In this document: piece after piece, positions 37,369 to 46,587 of the stretch
Position numbering within the stretch: position 1 is the first letter of the stretch
Layout: each line of letters begins with the position of its first letter
Notes under the pieces: model-generated
Seen by the model: only the letters and a program-made list of their open reading frames with translations
The model's database searches: none
Told to the model about the DNA's origin: nothing
Source of the DNA: Exiguobacterium sp. BMC-KP
GTDB lineage: Bacteria > Bacillota > Bacilli > Exiguobacteriales > Exiguobacteriaceae
Assembly (NCBI RefSeq): GCF_001275385.1
Contig: NZ_LGIW01000014.1
Location: 62,001 to 126,000 of the forward strand
Length of the DNA: 64,000 nt
Direction: 5' to 3'
Made by a program: the position numbers and the translations under genes

Positions 37369-38885
37369 ATCCAGTGTTAATCGTATCGATCGTCGCGGTC
37401 GCTTTGATCGTTGCATTGATCGTCTTATTCATCACGAAGTACCGTACTGTCGGGCCGGAAGAAGCGTTGATCGTATCCGGTAGTTATCTCGGAGGACGTA
37501 ACGTCAATACCGATGAATCCGGAAATCGCGTGAAGATCATTCGTGGCGGCGGAACATTTGTATTACCTGTCTTCCAACAAGCAACACCACTTAGTTTGTT
37601 ATCGAGTAAGCTCGAAGTCACGACACCCGAAGTGTATACGGAGCAAGGTGTGCCGGTCATGGCGGACGGAACAGCAATTATTAAAATCGGCAGCTCGATT
37701 TCTGAAATTGCGACGGCAGCGGAGCAGTTCCTCGGAAAATCAAAAGAAGAGCGCGAAGGAGAAGCGCGTGAAGTCCTCGAAGGGCATTTGCGTTCGATTC
37801 TTGGCTCGATGACAGTCGAAGAAATTTACAAGAACCGAGATAAATTCTCGCAAGAAGTCCAGCGAGTCGCGTCACAAGATCTTGCGAAGATGGGTCTCGT
37901 CATCGTATCGTTTACAATCAAAGATGTGCGTGACAAGAACGGATACTTAGAGTCACTCGGTAAACCACGGATTGCACAGGTTCGTCGTGATGCGGACATC
38001 GCAACGGCAGACGCGGAAAAAGAGACACGTATCAAACGAGCGGAAGCTTCAAAGGATGCGAAAAAAGCAGAACTCGAACGTGCAACGGAAATCGCTGAAG
38101 CGGAAAAAGAAAATCAGTTGAAGATGGCAGATTACCGTCGCGAACAAGATATTGCGAAGGCGAAAGCCGACCAAGCATATGATCTCGAAAACGCACGTGC
38201 GCAACAAGAAGTCACTGAGCAACAGATGCAAATCAAAATCATCGAGCGTCAAAAACAAATTGAACTCGAAGAACGCGAAATCCTCCGTCGTGAGAAACAA
38301 TACGATGCGGAAGTCAAAAAACGTGCCGATGCCGATCGTTACTCAATTGAACAAGCTGCTCAAGCGGACCGAGCGAAGCAATATGCAGAAGCAGATGCAA
38401 CGAAATACCGGATTGAAGCATCAGCAAAAGCAGATGCTGAACGAATTCGTCTTGATGGTCTCGCAAAAGCGGACGCTGAACGGGCACAAGGGGAAACAGA
38501 AGCTGATATCATTCGTCTGAAAGGTCTTGCGGAAGCAGAAGCGAAAGAAAAAATCGCGCAGGCGTTCGAACAATTCGGACAAGCGGCAATCCTTGATATG
38601 GTCATTCGCATGATGCCAGAATACGCGAAAGAGATTGCAGCACCACTCGGCAACATCGATAAGATCACAGTCGTTGATACAGGTAGCGGTGAAGGTGGTG
38701 GCGCGAACCGTGTCACGGGTTACGCGACAGATTTAATGGCGTCACTGCAAGAGACGTTAAAAGCATCGTCAGGACTCGATGTCAAAGAGCTGATCGAGAA
38801 CTTCTCCGGTAAAGGAACAGCAAAACCGTTGACGGTCAATCTGAATTCTCATGATGCGGTGGCAGCGTCGAAAACAGAAGACTGA
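37365..38885 (+). CDS. floT: Flotillin
   Basis: 506-residue membrane scaffold of functional microdomains. N-terminal membrane hairpin (about 2-25), SPFH/PHB domain (about 28-200, KYRTVGPEEALIVSGSYLGG), then a long Glu/Ala-rich coiled coil (about 205-410) with EA repeats (RREKQYDAEVKKRADADRY), and a C-terminal tail. The ATG at 37365 follows AAAAGGAGATG and the length matches Bacillus FloT (about 509). Cotranscribed with the NfeD gene and two small downstream membrane genes. Confidence 0.95.
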   Translation: MNPVLIVSIVAVALIVALIVLFITKYRTVGPEEALIVSGSYLGGRNVNTDESGNRVKIIRGGGTFVLPVFQQATPLSLLSSKLEVTTPEVYTEQGVPVMADGTAIIKIGSSISEIATAAEQFLGKSKEEREGEAREVLEGHLRSILGSMTVEEIYKNRDKFSQEVQRVASQDLAKMGLVIVSFTIKDVRDKNGYLESLGKPRIAQVRRDADIATADAEKETRIKRAEASKDAKKAELERATEIAEAEKENQLKMADYRREQDIAKAKADQAYDLENARAQQEVTEQQMQIKIIERQKQIELEEREILRREKQYDAEVKKRADADRYSIEQAAQADRAKQYAEADATKYRIEASAKADAERIRLDGLAKADAERAQGETEADIIRLKGLAEAEAKEKIAQAFEQFGQAAILDMVIRMMPEYAKEIAAPLGNIDKITVVDTGSGEGGGANRVTGYATDLMASLQETLKASSGLDVKELIENFSGKGTAKPLTVNLNSHDAVAASKTED

Positions 38886-38886
38886 T

Positions 38887-39297
38887 ATGCAGCGTCGCGT
38901 CTTATTGATCGTGTTTGTGCTCCTTCTTTTTCATGTCGCTTGGCCGCTTCCGTGGTATGCACTGGCAGTACTAGGTGGTGTCATTGGCATCATCAAGGGA
39001 TATACAGCGGATGAAGGAATCGTCAATATATTTAATGTGAAGAAAGTGTCCTATTCGCTACACGATCGACAGACACGTCAGGAAGCCATTCTCGCTCTGA
39101 TGTGTAGCCTGTTGACAGTCGATTTCCCGTATTGGTATGCCGGTGTGACAACAGGAATAGGATGGCGTGACGTCGGATACGTTGGGTTTGAAGTAGTGTC
39201 GACGATTTTATTCGCTTACTTCTTATTCCGTTTCCTATGTCTGAATCTTTTCCAACCGTTCTCGGTACCGGAAAGAAGGGAGCAAAAAAATGGATAG
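38887..39297 (+). CDS. Hypothetical membrane protein downstream of floT
   Basis: 136 residues with four predicted helices. Starts one base after the floT stop, so translation is probably coupled. Contains a polar central loop (NVKKVSYSLHDRQTRQEAIL). No family recognised. It takes the place of yuaI (an acetyltransferase gene in Bacillus) and overlaps the next gene by eight bases. Confidence 0.7.
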   Translation: MQRRVLLIVFVLLLFHVAWPLPWYALAVLGGVIGIIKGYTADEGIVNIFNVKKVSYSLHDRQTRQEAILALMCSLLTVDFPYWYAGVTTGIGWRDVGYVGFEVVSTILFAYFLFRFLCLNLFQPFSVPERREQKNG

Positions 39298-39508
39298 TCT
39301 CGTATTTCTACTGCAAGAGCGCTGGATGCTGTTGCTGCCGTTTCTCGTCGTATTCTTGATCAACGTTGGGTTATTGACTGCTCTTCTTAAGAAACGACGT
39401 GATTTGCCGAAGATGTTAGTCTTTGGAATGGGTGGGATGGCGAGCGTGTTCATCCTATCTTCGCTCGTCTTAAGTGTTTCACTACTGTTCTTCGGATATA
39501 ATTCATAA
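39290..39508 (+). CDS. Small two-helix membrane protein
   Basis: 72 residues: helix about 15-33, basic loop KKRRDLPK, helix about 42-70. AAGGGAG ribosome site. Last gene of the flotillin operon; function unknown. Confidence 0.65.
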   Translation: MDSLVFLLQERWMLLLPFLVVFLINVGLLTALLKKRRDLPKMLVFGMGGMASVFILSSLVLSVSLLFFGYNS

Positions 39509-39515
39509 TCACAAA

Positions 39516-39553
39516 AAAACGGGGCAGGCTCTAAACAGAGTCTGTCCCGTTTT
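39516..39553. terminator. Terminator between the flotillin operon and degV
   Basis: AAAACGGGGCAGGCTCT/AGAGTCTGTCCCGTTTT with T runs in both orientations; serves two convergent units. Confidence 0.85.
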
Positions 39554-39576
39554 AAATAAAGTAAGAATGAATGCCA

Positions 39577-40425
39577 TTAACGTGGAAGATCGTACCCAAT
39601 GACAACAAGTCCCGGCCCAGTATGTGAACCGATGGCTGCGCCAGCAATCGTCAAGATGACTTCGCTTGGTGAGAAATGGGCTTCAATCAATTGTTTTAAT
39701 TGTTCTGCTCGTTCAATCGAATCCCCATGACCAATCATGATCCGGTGTCCATCAATCGCGGGACGCGCTTCCTCCATCCACTCGACGATTCGGTTCATGA
39801 CCTTTTTCTGACCGCGGATCTTCTCTTTTGGAATCAACTTCCCGTCTTCGACGGTCAACAATGGCAAGATCGATAAGAGACCACCAATGAAGGCACTAGC
39901 ACGAGAAACCCGTCCACCGCGCATCAAGTATTCCAGTGATTCTACCGTGAAGAGATGGCGAACCGTGTTCACCTTAGCTTCAGCATAAGCTGCTGTTTCT
40001 TCGAACGAATGCGACTTCGCGTATTCTGCGACATCGAGAACGAATAGTCCTTGTCCCGTTGAAGCCGTTTTCGTATCGAGTACGAGATACGGCACGTTCG
40101 GATACTTTTCCGCGAGTTCGTCCGCGAGCATCTTCGCGGTTTGGTATGTTCCAGATAACTCACTTGAAAAGGCGAGATAGAGGAAGGGATCACCTTGTTC
40201 GAAGTGACGTGTGAACACCTCGACCATCCGGCTGACTTCTACTTGGAATGTCTTCGGTGCTGCGCCGTCACGCATTTTATCATACAGTTGTTTTGGAGAT
40301 ATCGATTCTCCGTCGAAGAACGTGTCTTCGTCGATCAATACGCCGAACGGCATGATCGTAAAATCATAAGCATCTAACATGTCTTTTGGTGCATCAGCAC
40401 CACTGTCTGTGATCAATCGGATCAT
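39577..40425 (-). CDS. DegV-family fatty-acid-binding protein
   Basis: 282 residues. LITDSGADAP at the N-terminus and FSSELSGTYQTAKML are the conserved lipid-head-group contact motifs of DegV/FakB proteins, which present fatty acids to the kinase FakA for incorporation into phospholipid. The ATG at 40425 is preferred over GTG 40428; AAAGGAGAG lies upstream. It follows lipL by 16 bases, so the two are probably one operon, linking two acyl-handling proteins. Confidence 0.88.
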   Translation of the reverse strand: MIRLITDSGADAPKDMLDAYDFTIMPFGVLIDEDTFFDGESISPKQLYDKMRDGAAPKTFQVEVSRMVEVFTRHFEQGDPFLYLAFSSELSGTYQTAKMLADELAEKYPNVPYLVLDTKTASTGQGLFVLDVAEYAKSHSFEETAAYAEAKVNTVRHLFTVESLEYLMRGGRVSRASAFIGGLLSILPLLTVEDGKLIPKEKIRGQKKVMNRIVEWMEEARPAIDGHRIMIGHGDSIERAEQLKQLIEAHFSPSEVILTIAGAAIGSHTGPGLVVIGYDLPR

Positions 40426-40441
40426 CACGTTCTCTCCTTTC

Positions 40442-41263
40442 TTAACCTAGGGCTTTTTCGTTTCGATCAAGCATTCGACTCAAATTGACACCGAACCGCT
40501 CGTTCTCGAGTTCCGTCAAAGTCGCTGGTGTCAAGTCAGCGCCGAGCGCAAGTAACGCCTCATAGGCACGACGTAAACAGTCCTCGACCGTCAATGAGGT
40601 ACCGAGTAATTCTTCAAGCGAAGCCATCGTTTCTGGGACAATGGTTGGATAAACGAATTTCGTCGTCTCGCCTTGAAGCGCTGCCGCGTAAAAGTCACGG
40701 ACTAAAGCGGCACGTTGACTTCCACTTCCGTTAACACAGAGGTAGATTTGAACAGCAACGCCACCGCGGACACGGCGTTGCGAGATACCCGCGAACTTTT
40801 TACCGGCGATCGACAGGTCGTAAGAGCCGGGACAGTATGAACCGACGACTTCACCAGCGACGATCGCATCTGTTTCCTGCGCGAACATGTGGCGAACGAG
40901 TGCAAGCATCGCTTCGTAACCACTGTCGATATCGATCCCACCGCGTTCCGGTAAGACGAGCGAAATATTCAAGACACCAGCGTCAAGGACGACAGCAAGA
41001 CCACCTGAGTTGCGGACGACGGGCGAGAAACCATGTTCGCACAAAACGGCTACACCGTCAGCGAGGTGAGGAAGGCGGGCATCCTGGATGCCGAGGACGA
41101 CCGTTTCGTGGTGAATCCAAGAGCGGAGTGCCGCTCCTTCTGTCGCAACGGAAGCACATAATGTGTCGTCCATCGCAAACGATTGTGTCGCATGGAAAGC
41201 AGTTCCGAGTGACGTTTGATCAAAAATACGATAATGTTCTTGTTTTAAGAGTTCGATTCCCAT
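40442..41263 (-). CDS. lipL: Octanoyl-[GcvH]:protein N-octanoyltransferase
   Basis: 273 residues of the biotin/lipoate protein ligase fold. LipL moves the octanoyl (or lipoyl) group from GcvH to the E2 subunits of 2-oxoacid dehydrogenases. The active-site Cys144 is in [22 protein letters not shown], the arrangement of Bacillus LipL (YwfL), with Lys155. Also [19 protein letters not shown]. Upstream of degV on the same strand and divergent from ywfO. The ribosome site (AAGGAACG) is modest. Confidence 0.88.
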   Translation of the reverse strand: MGIELLKQEHYRIFDQTSLGTAFHATQSFAMDDTLCASVATEGAALRSWIHHETVVLGIQDARLPHLADGVAVLCEHGFSPVVRNSGGLAVVLDAGVLNISLVLPERGGIDIDSGYEAMLALVRHMFAQETDAIVAGEVVGSYCPGSYDLSIAGKKFAGISQRRVRGGVAVQIYLCVNGSGSQRAALVRDFYAAALQGETTKFVYPTIVPETMASLEELLGTSLTVEDCLRRAYEALLALGADLTPATLTELENERFGVNLSRMLDRNEKALG

Positions 41264-41408
41264 AGGCTCGTTCCTTTATTGTAGATTTGCGACATCATTA
41301 TAGCACAGGGTGTGTAAAGTTTCTGTGCGAAGCGCCGCGGGAGACAGGAATCCTCGGAAACAAAACCGAACAACAACGACATAGACTCGATTTAAAGGAG
41401 AGACACAT

Positions 41409-42716
41409 ATGTATCAATCATTAGGGCAGTTAAAGGAAACGAAGGTCTTCAAAGATCCGGTTCATCGCTATATCTATGTCAGTGATCAGTTGATTTGGCA
41501 ATTGATTGGGACACGTGAATTTCAGCGACTGCGTCGAATCAAGCAACTGGGAACGTCCTTTTTGACGTTTCATGGAGCGGAACATACAAGGTTCCATCAC
41601 TCACTTGGTGTCTATGAAATCACGCGGCAACTGATTGACGTCTTCAACGGTCGCGCCGACTGGGACGATCAATACCGGGAGTTGACGCTCGCTGCAGCAC
41701 TACTGCACGATGTCGGACACGGACCGTTTTCGCACGCGTTCGAGAACGTCTTTGGTGTTAATCACGAGACGTGGACGGAGCGAATCATCCTCGGAGATAC
41801 GGAAATCAAGAAAGTGCTCGATCAAGTCGGAGACGGGTTTGCGGAAGAAGTCGCCTCAATCATTAATAAAACGCATCCGAATCAACTGCTCGTCACGATG
41901 ATCAGCTCCCAACTCGACGTCGACCGGATGGACTACTTGTTGCGTGATGCGCATTTTGCCGGTGTCAGCTACGGGAAATTCGATCTCGAGCGGATGCTTC
42001 GCGTGTTGCGCCCGGCACCGAATCAGATGGTCGTCAAACAGTCAGGGATGCACTCAATTGAAGACTACATCATGCGCCGGTATCAAATGTATTGGCAAGT
42101 TTACCTGCATCCGGTGACACGATCGAGTGATTACCTATTAAAAGCGATTCTCGAACGAGCACAGGAGCTGTATCTGTCCGGTTATCCGTTTGCAATTGCA
42201 CCAATTCATTTAATGCCGTTATTTGATCAGAACATGGAGTTGCACGATTTCCTTGGACTCGATGAGACAATCGTCTACTTCTATTTTCAGCAGTGGTCGA
42301 ACGAACAAGATCCAATTCTTTCTGATTTGTCTAGGCGATTCGTTGATCGGAAGTTGTTCAAGTATGTCGACTATCCGGCTGAAAAACGTGAACTCGTCCA
42401 CGAAAAATTATGTGAGCTGTTTGAAGCGATTGGTCTGAATCCGACGTATTATCTGCTTGAAGACAAACTGAGTCGTCTTCCTTACGATTTATATGGAGAT
42501 AATGGTGAAATCAGTAAACAACCAATCATGTTACAGATGAAGGATGGGCAGATGAAAGAAATTTCGCAAGTTTCGCCCCTTGTTCAAGCAATCGCCACAT
42601 CACGCCAAACGGATGAGAAGCTGTTCTTCCCGCAAGAGATTTTACACGACTTGCGTGAACATGCGAATGAGAAGATGCAGATCGACCAGTTACTGATTGG
42701 TAGCGTGACGTCATGA
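41409..42716 (+). CDS. ywfO: HD-domain dNTP triphosphohydrolase-like protein (YwfO)
   Basis: 435 residues. Metal-site residues: HGAEHTRFHHSLGVYEI, LLHDVGHGPFSHAFE and QLDVDRMDYLLRDAHFAG, the SAMHD1/dGTPase-like set. Homologous to Bacillus YwfO and the enterococcal allosteric dNTPase, so it probably hydrolyses dNTPs. AAAGGAGAG ribosome site. ywfO neighbours lipL (ywfL) in Bacillus too. It overlaps the following kinase-like gene by four bases. Confidence 0.9.
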   Translation: MYQSLGQLKETKVFKDPVHRYIYVSDQLIWQLIGTREFQRLRRIKQLGTSFLTFHGAEHTRFHHSLGVYEITRQLIDVFNGRADWDDQYRELTLAAALLHDVGHGPFSHAFENVFGVNHETWTERIILGDTEIKKVLDQVGDGFAEEVASIINKTHPNQLLVTMISSQLDVDRMDYLLRDAHFAGVSYGKFDLERMLRVLRPAPNQMVVKQSGMHSIEDYIMRRYQMYWQVYLHPVTRSSDYLLKAILERAQELYLSGYPFAIAPIHLMPLFDQNMELHDFLGLDETIVYFYFQQWSNEQDPILSDLSRRFVDRKLFKYVDYPAEKRELVHEKLCELFEAIGLNPTYYLLEDKLSRLPYDLYGDNGEISKQPIMLQMKDGQMKEISQVSPLVQAIATSRQTDEKLFFPQEILHDLREHANEKMQIDQLLIGSVTS

Positions 42717-43570
42717 TCTCGTCCGCTATACTTACGAAAATCTTGCAAAAGATTGGTCAGGAGGGAGGAGAGGTCGAAGTCTTAAAAGGCGCGACTTCCT
42801 CCCTCGTTTTTCGGGTCGGTGAGGGAATTCTTCGCATCCATACGAATCAAAATTGGTTGCGAGAAGAACCTGATCTCGTCTTACATGAAGTGTTTGCGTT
42901 ACATGCAGCTGGTGACTTGGCACCAGATGTACTGGACTATCAAGCGAACGTTAAAGACGAGATACCACCATGGTTATATATGACGCGTTCACCGGGAGAG
43001 ATCCGGCTTGATCAGGTAGATGAGCAATATGTCGACCGACTAGCGCAGATGCTCGCAGCAATCCATGCGCTACCGGTACCAGAGTCCCGGTATATGTATC
43101 AGCCGTATGCGACGGAACGTCGTATACCGACGTGGACGCAGCATCCGGAGAAATGGCGTCAGCTGTTAGCTGTCGAACCGATCGAAAGTCAAAGTATCCG
43201 TTTCATTCATCGGGATTTTCATCCGGTTAATGTGTTATACGAAATAGATGGAACGTGTCATACGATTGATTGGATTAATGCTTGTGTAGGACCCATTGAA
43301 GTTGACATTGCCCATTGCCGGCTAAATCTTGCCTTACTCGAATCTGTCGAGATGGCAGATCATTTTTTAAAAAGTTACTGTGAGCAGACGAAACGTTCCT
43401 ATGATCACGCGTGGGATATTCGGGCTGTTTTTGATTTTGGACCTGAGACGATCGACGTCTATCCGGGGTGGAAAGCATATGGAAGGCAAAACCTTAGTCA
43501 GGACAATGTTCGGGAACGCTTGGAAAAGTTTGTCTTGAAAGTTCATGAAAATGACGAAAGCGGTTACTAA
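42713..43570 (+). CDS. Aminoglycoside phosphotransferase/choline-kinase-fold protein
   Basis: 285 residues. Small-molecule kinase fold: catalytic loop IHRDFHPVNVLYE (Brenner-type HxDxxxxN) and the metal-binding TIDWINACVGPIEVDIAH in the DFG position, with Asn in the D-x-x-N pattern. Relatives phosphorylate antibiotics, fructosamines or choline; no evidence here that it confers resistance. Translation coupled to ywfO through an ATGA overlap. Confidence 0.8.
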   Translation: MISSAILTKILQKIGQEGGEVEVLKGATSSLVFRVGEGILRIHTNQNWLREEPDLVLHEVFALHAAGDLAPDVLDYQANVKDEIPPWLYMTRSPGEIRLDQVDEQYVDRLAQMLAAIHALPVPESRYMYQPYATERRIPTWTQHPEKWRQLLAVEPIESQSIRFIHRDFHPVNVLYEIDGTCHTIDWINACVGPIEVDIAHCRLNLALLESVEMADHFLKSYCEQTKRSYDHAWDIRAVFDFGPETIDVYPGWKAYGRQNLSQDNVRERLEKFVLKVHENDESGY

Positions 43571-43692
43571 ATGAACTTTTCCTCTTGTAGTTCTTTGAAA
43601 TATTGATTATTCTATTACTTGGAAAGAGATTAAACGTCAGACATCGTACGAATGTACAACTGATAAACAACTAATAGATAGAGGGGTACTTC

Positions 43693-44871
43693 ATGAAATA
43701 TCTTATCGCACTACTCGGACTGGCTATCGTTTTCGGCTTGGCACTCCTTGTCAGCAGCAACCGTAAAGGCATCAAATTGAAACCGCTTGCGGTCATGCTA
43801 GTTCTTCAGCTCGTACTTGGGTTCGTCTTACTCAATACATCGTTCGGTTATATCGTCATTCGTGGCGTCGCGAAAGTCTTTGAAAAACTACTGAGTTATG
43901 CGGCAATCGGAATTGATTTCGTCTTCGGCGGTCTAGCAAACGAAGGTGCACAACCGTTCTTCATCAATGTCTTGCTCCCAATCGTTTTCATCTCTGCCTT
44001 GATCGGGATTCTTCAGTTCACGAAAATCCTTCCGCTCTTGATGCGCGGTATCGGTTTTGTTCTATCGAAAGTCAATGGTATGGGACGTCTTGAGTCTTAT
44101 AACGCGGTTGCTTCAGCTGCGATCGGACAATCAGAAGTATTCATCACTGTTAAAAAACAAATCGGTCAATTACCAGCAAACCGTCTCTACACATTGTGTG
44201 CATCAGCGATGTCGACCGTTTCGATGTCGATCGTCGGTGCGTACATGACGATGGTAGAACCGAAATATGTCGTTACAGCAATCGTCTTGAACTTGTTCGG
44301 TGGTTTCATGATCGTCTCGATCATCAACCCATACACGGTTGACCCGGAAGAAGATATTCTTGAAATCGTCGAAGAGAAACAAACATTCTTCGAAATGCTC
44401 GGCGAATACATCATGGATGGATTCAAAGTCGCAATCATCGTTGGTGCGATGTTGATCGGTTATAACGCCTTGATCGGTATGGTCAACGATATCTTCTTAA
44501 TGGTTCTAAATATCTCGTTCCAAGAAATTCTCGGATACATCTTTGCGCCGTTCGCTTTCATCATGGGTATTCCATGGGCGGAAGCTGTCAGCGCAGGTAG
44601 TGTCATGGCAACGAAATTGATCACTAACGAATTCGTCGCGATGTTGAGCCTTCCAGAGTACTCGAAAGAGTTCTCAGAGCGTACTCTCGGAATCGTATCT
44701 GTCTTCTTGATCTCGTTCGCGAACTTCTCGTCGATCGGAATCATCGCTGGTGCGGTTAAAGGATTGAACGATCGCCAAGGAAGTGTCGCGGCTAGTTTCG
44801 GTCTGAAGTTACTCTACGGCGCAACACTCGTTAGTGTCTTGACGGCAATCGTCGTCAGCGTCTTGCTGTAA
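43693..44871 (+). CDS. Concentrative nucleoside transporter (NupC/NupG, CNT family)
   Basis: 392 residues, about 10 helices. LLNTSFGYIVIRGVAKVFEKLLSYA, GMGRLESYNAVASAAIGQSEVF and SAMSTVSMSIVGAYM are the CNT signature blocks (G-x-E-x-x-x-x-A and substrate-binding Q/N-E). The sequence is closest in feel to the purine-nucleoside carrier of Bacillus (nupG/yxjA) but pyrimidine use is not excluded. Own terminator. The 120-base upstream gap holds no certain operator. Confidence 0.9.
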   Translation: MKYLIALLGLAIVFGLALLVSSNRKGIKLKPLAVMLVLQLVLGFVLLNTSFGYIVIRGVAKVFEKLLSYAAIGIDFVFGGLANEGAQPFFINVLLPIVFISALIGILQFTKILPLLMRGIGFVLSKVNGMGRLESYNAVASAAIGQSEVFITVKKQIGQLPANRLYTLCASAMSTVSMSIVGAYMTMVEPKYVVTAIVLNLFGGFMIVSIINPYTVDPEEDILEIVEEKQTFFEMLGEYIMDGFKVAIIVGAMLIGYNALIGMVNDIFLMVLNISFQEILGYIFAPFAFIMGIPWAEAVSAGSVMATKLITNEFVAMLSLPEYSKEFSERTLGIVSVFLISFANFSSIGIIAGAVKGLNDRQGSVAASFGLKLLYGATLVSVLTAIVVSVLL

Positions 44872-44885
44872 TCGTTACACATATG

Positions 44886-44920
44886 AAAGAGCAATGGATC
44901 AGCGATCCATTGCTCTTTTT
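44886..44920. terminator. Bidirectional terminator after the nucleoside transporter
   Basis: AAAGAGCAATGGATC/GATCCATTGCTCTTT stem, T5; lies between convergent genes. Confidence 0.88.
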
Positions 44921-44925
44921 GTCTA

Positions 44926-45570
44926 TCAATTCGTTGTACCATGCGAAGCAATGCCGACACGAACCCGATGATGGGTTCCGTCGCGATAGACGTCGTAGGC
45001 GAACTGGGCGACGTTTTCTCGCGGGATTGGTCCCGTTGGTGCAGTGAAACGTGTCGTTTCAATCAATAGATCGTCAGCAGTAAGCGCGTTGTCTTCTGTC
45101 AGTTGCGTCGGGCAGATGACAGTGAAGTCAACGTCTGCATCCTTTAAAGTCAAATAAGCTTTCAAATGATCCTCGGCTGCAATCGTCGAACGTCGACGTG
45201 ATTCACTCGATTGGAAACGGTATTTCCCAGGTTCTTCTGACGCATCGAGAATACCCGCTGTACCAATGAAGATGATCCGCTCAATGCCTGCTTCTTTCAT
45301 CTTCGTCACGAGATGTGGAATCGCTGTCGAAAGCACTTGCTGTTGATCGGTTCCGAGACAACTAAAGACAGCCGTACTTCCTGCGAGTGCCTGTTCGAGG
45401 TCTTCGGGACTCATTGCATCTCCTGTCAGGACGTGAAGTCGGTCGTGAATCGGTAAGTCCGGAGACGTAGAACGGACGAGTGCGCGAACATCGTAGCCGT
45501 TTTCAAGTAGACGATCGATTAAAGGGCGACCTGTTCGACCCGTCGCACCGAGTACAGTAACAGTAGTCAT
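44926..45570 (-). CDS. NmrA-like/atypical SDR NAD(P)-binding protein
   Basis: 214 residues. TVLGATGRTGRPLIDRLL is the GATGxxG Rossmann motif of extended/atypical SDRs; FSCLGTD and IIFIGTAGILD follow. The YxxxK pair is absent (SSESRRRSTIAAEDHLK in its place), as in NmrA/YhfK-type proteins, which are sensors or NAD(P)H-dependent reductases. The start has AGGAGGAA upstream. Monocistronic. Confidence 0.82.
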   Translation of the reverse strand: MTTVTVLGATGRTGRPLIDRLLENGYDVRALVRSTSPDLPIHDRLHVLTGDAMSPEDLEQALAGSTAVFSCLGTDQQQVLSTAIPHLVTKMKEAGIERIIFIGTAGILDASEEPGKYRFQSSESRRRSTIAAEDHLKAYLTLKDADVDFTVICPTQLTEDNALTADDLLIETTRFTAPTGPIPRENVAQFAYDVYRDGTHHRVRVGIASHGTTN

Positions 45571-45602
45571 AAGTTTTCCTCCTTAGAAAATCAAGTAGAT
45601 GG

Positions 45603-45638
45603 GAAAAAGAGACGTGCGGCAGCGACCGGACGTCTCTT
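45603..45638 (-). terminator. Terminator of the tautomerase gene
   Basis: AGAGACGT/ACGTCTCT stem with T5 on the minus strand. Confidence 0.7.
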
Positions 45639-45642
45639 GTTT

Positions 45643-45828
45643 TTATTTATCAGCAAACATGACGCCAGCTTGACCATAATCCGTTTTTTCCATCTCTTCG
45701 ATGAAGACCGTGATGTTTTCTTTTGGTGCATTCGTCGTTTCCGACACCGCTTCCGTAACTTTTTCAATCAAAGCACGTTTTTGTTCGACTGTACGACCTG
45801 ATAACATTTTAACCGTAACATATGGCAT
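45643..45828 (-). CDS. 4-Oxalocrotonate tautomerase-family protein (YwhB-like)
   Basis: 61 residues. Pro2, which becomes the N-terminal catalytic base after Met removal, is followed by YVTVKMLSGRTVEQKRALI and KENITVFIEEM, typical of the 4-OT small-subunit family. The longer frame to 46011 is rejected because the proline must be N-terminal and AGGGGGAA precedes the ATG at 45828. Physiological substrate unknown. It lies near a YwhD homologue, as in Bacillus. Confidence 0.88.
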   Translation of the reverse strand: MPYVTVKMLSGRTVEQKRALIEKVTEAVSETTNAPKENITVFIEEMEKTDYGQAGVMFADK

Positions 45829-45997
45829 GACTTCATTTCCCCCTCTAGCATGATGACAATACGCCATCAGTATAGCGCATTCAGTAGGGGATTCGTCAAT
45901 TCGAACATCGTTTTCGAAAAAGAAGGGTATAAGGTAGGAGCTAATATTGTCGGAAGCGAAGGAAGTCATACACATATGGGAGAAAAGGAGAGACATA

Positions 45998-46522
45998 ATG
46001 GACGTAATCATACGGAAGAAGATTCATACGTTACTGATTTTCGATCGTACGTTACCAGAGGATACGACTTATCCGTTGTCTGGTGCTAAAGGACTCGAGG
46101 TCGCTGAAATCGTATTTGGACAGAATATTCCGTTCGGACGACTCGTGACGGATAAAGAATTGGCACAACTATTGAATCAAAAAGAAGCGAAGCGATACGG
46201 TATGTTGACGCTTCTTGAGGATGATGTGCGTTTCAAACCGTTATTCCAAAACCGAAAACCGACCGCTGATATGGAAGAGGAGGTCGAAGCGAAGGTGCGA
46301 GAACTCGCGCATCAATTACGCGCAATTCGATCGCGTTGTTCTTCCCTTGAGCGTCTCTTTTTATTCGGACGTGCGGCGCAAACCCTTTTTGATCAAGCCT
46401 TGTTGCATCTCGAAGAGGTAAATCCTCCGGCACATGAAGAGATTGCGTCGATGACGTGTTATCGTCTCCCGACGATTCGTCGAGCAACGGAAGAACAATT
46501 ACAGACGCTTCGTTATGAGTGA
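45998..46522 (+). CDS. Hypothetical protein, 174 residues
   Basis: Soluble, mixed alpha/beta at the N-terminus (IIRKKIHTLLIFDRTLP, LEVAEIVFGQNIPFGRLV) and helical with several Cys, Arg and Leu from residue 90 on. No recognised domain. AAAAGGAGAG ribosome site makes it a real gene. It occupies the slot between the ywhB-like and ywhD genes where Bacillus has ywhC, but it is not a membrane protease like YwhC. Confidence 0.7.
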   Translation: MDVIIRKKIHTLLIFDRTLPEDTTYPLSGAKGLEVAEIVFGQNIPFGRLVTDKELAQLLNQKEAKRYGMLTLLEDDVRFKPLFQNRKPTADMEEEVEAKVRELAHQLRAIRSRCSSLERLFLFGRAAQTLFDQALLHLEEVNPPAHEEIASMTCYRLPTIRRATEEQLQTLRYE

Positions 46523-46587
46523 CTGGTTGCAGACACCTCGGAATACGGTATGATAGAGGCAACAGGATTAAAAGGGGACAAAACACG

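Noticed and set aside
42713-43570. Antibiotic resistance phosphotransferase
   Set aside because: Only the general kinase fold is visible; chromosomal context with ywfO gives no support for resistance.
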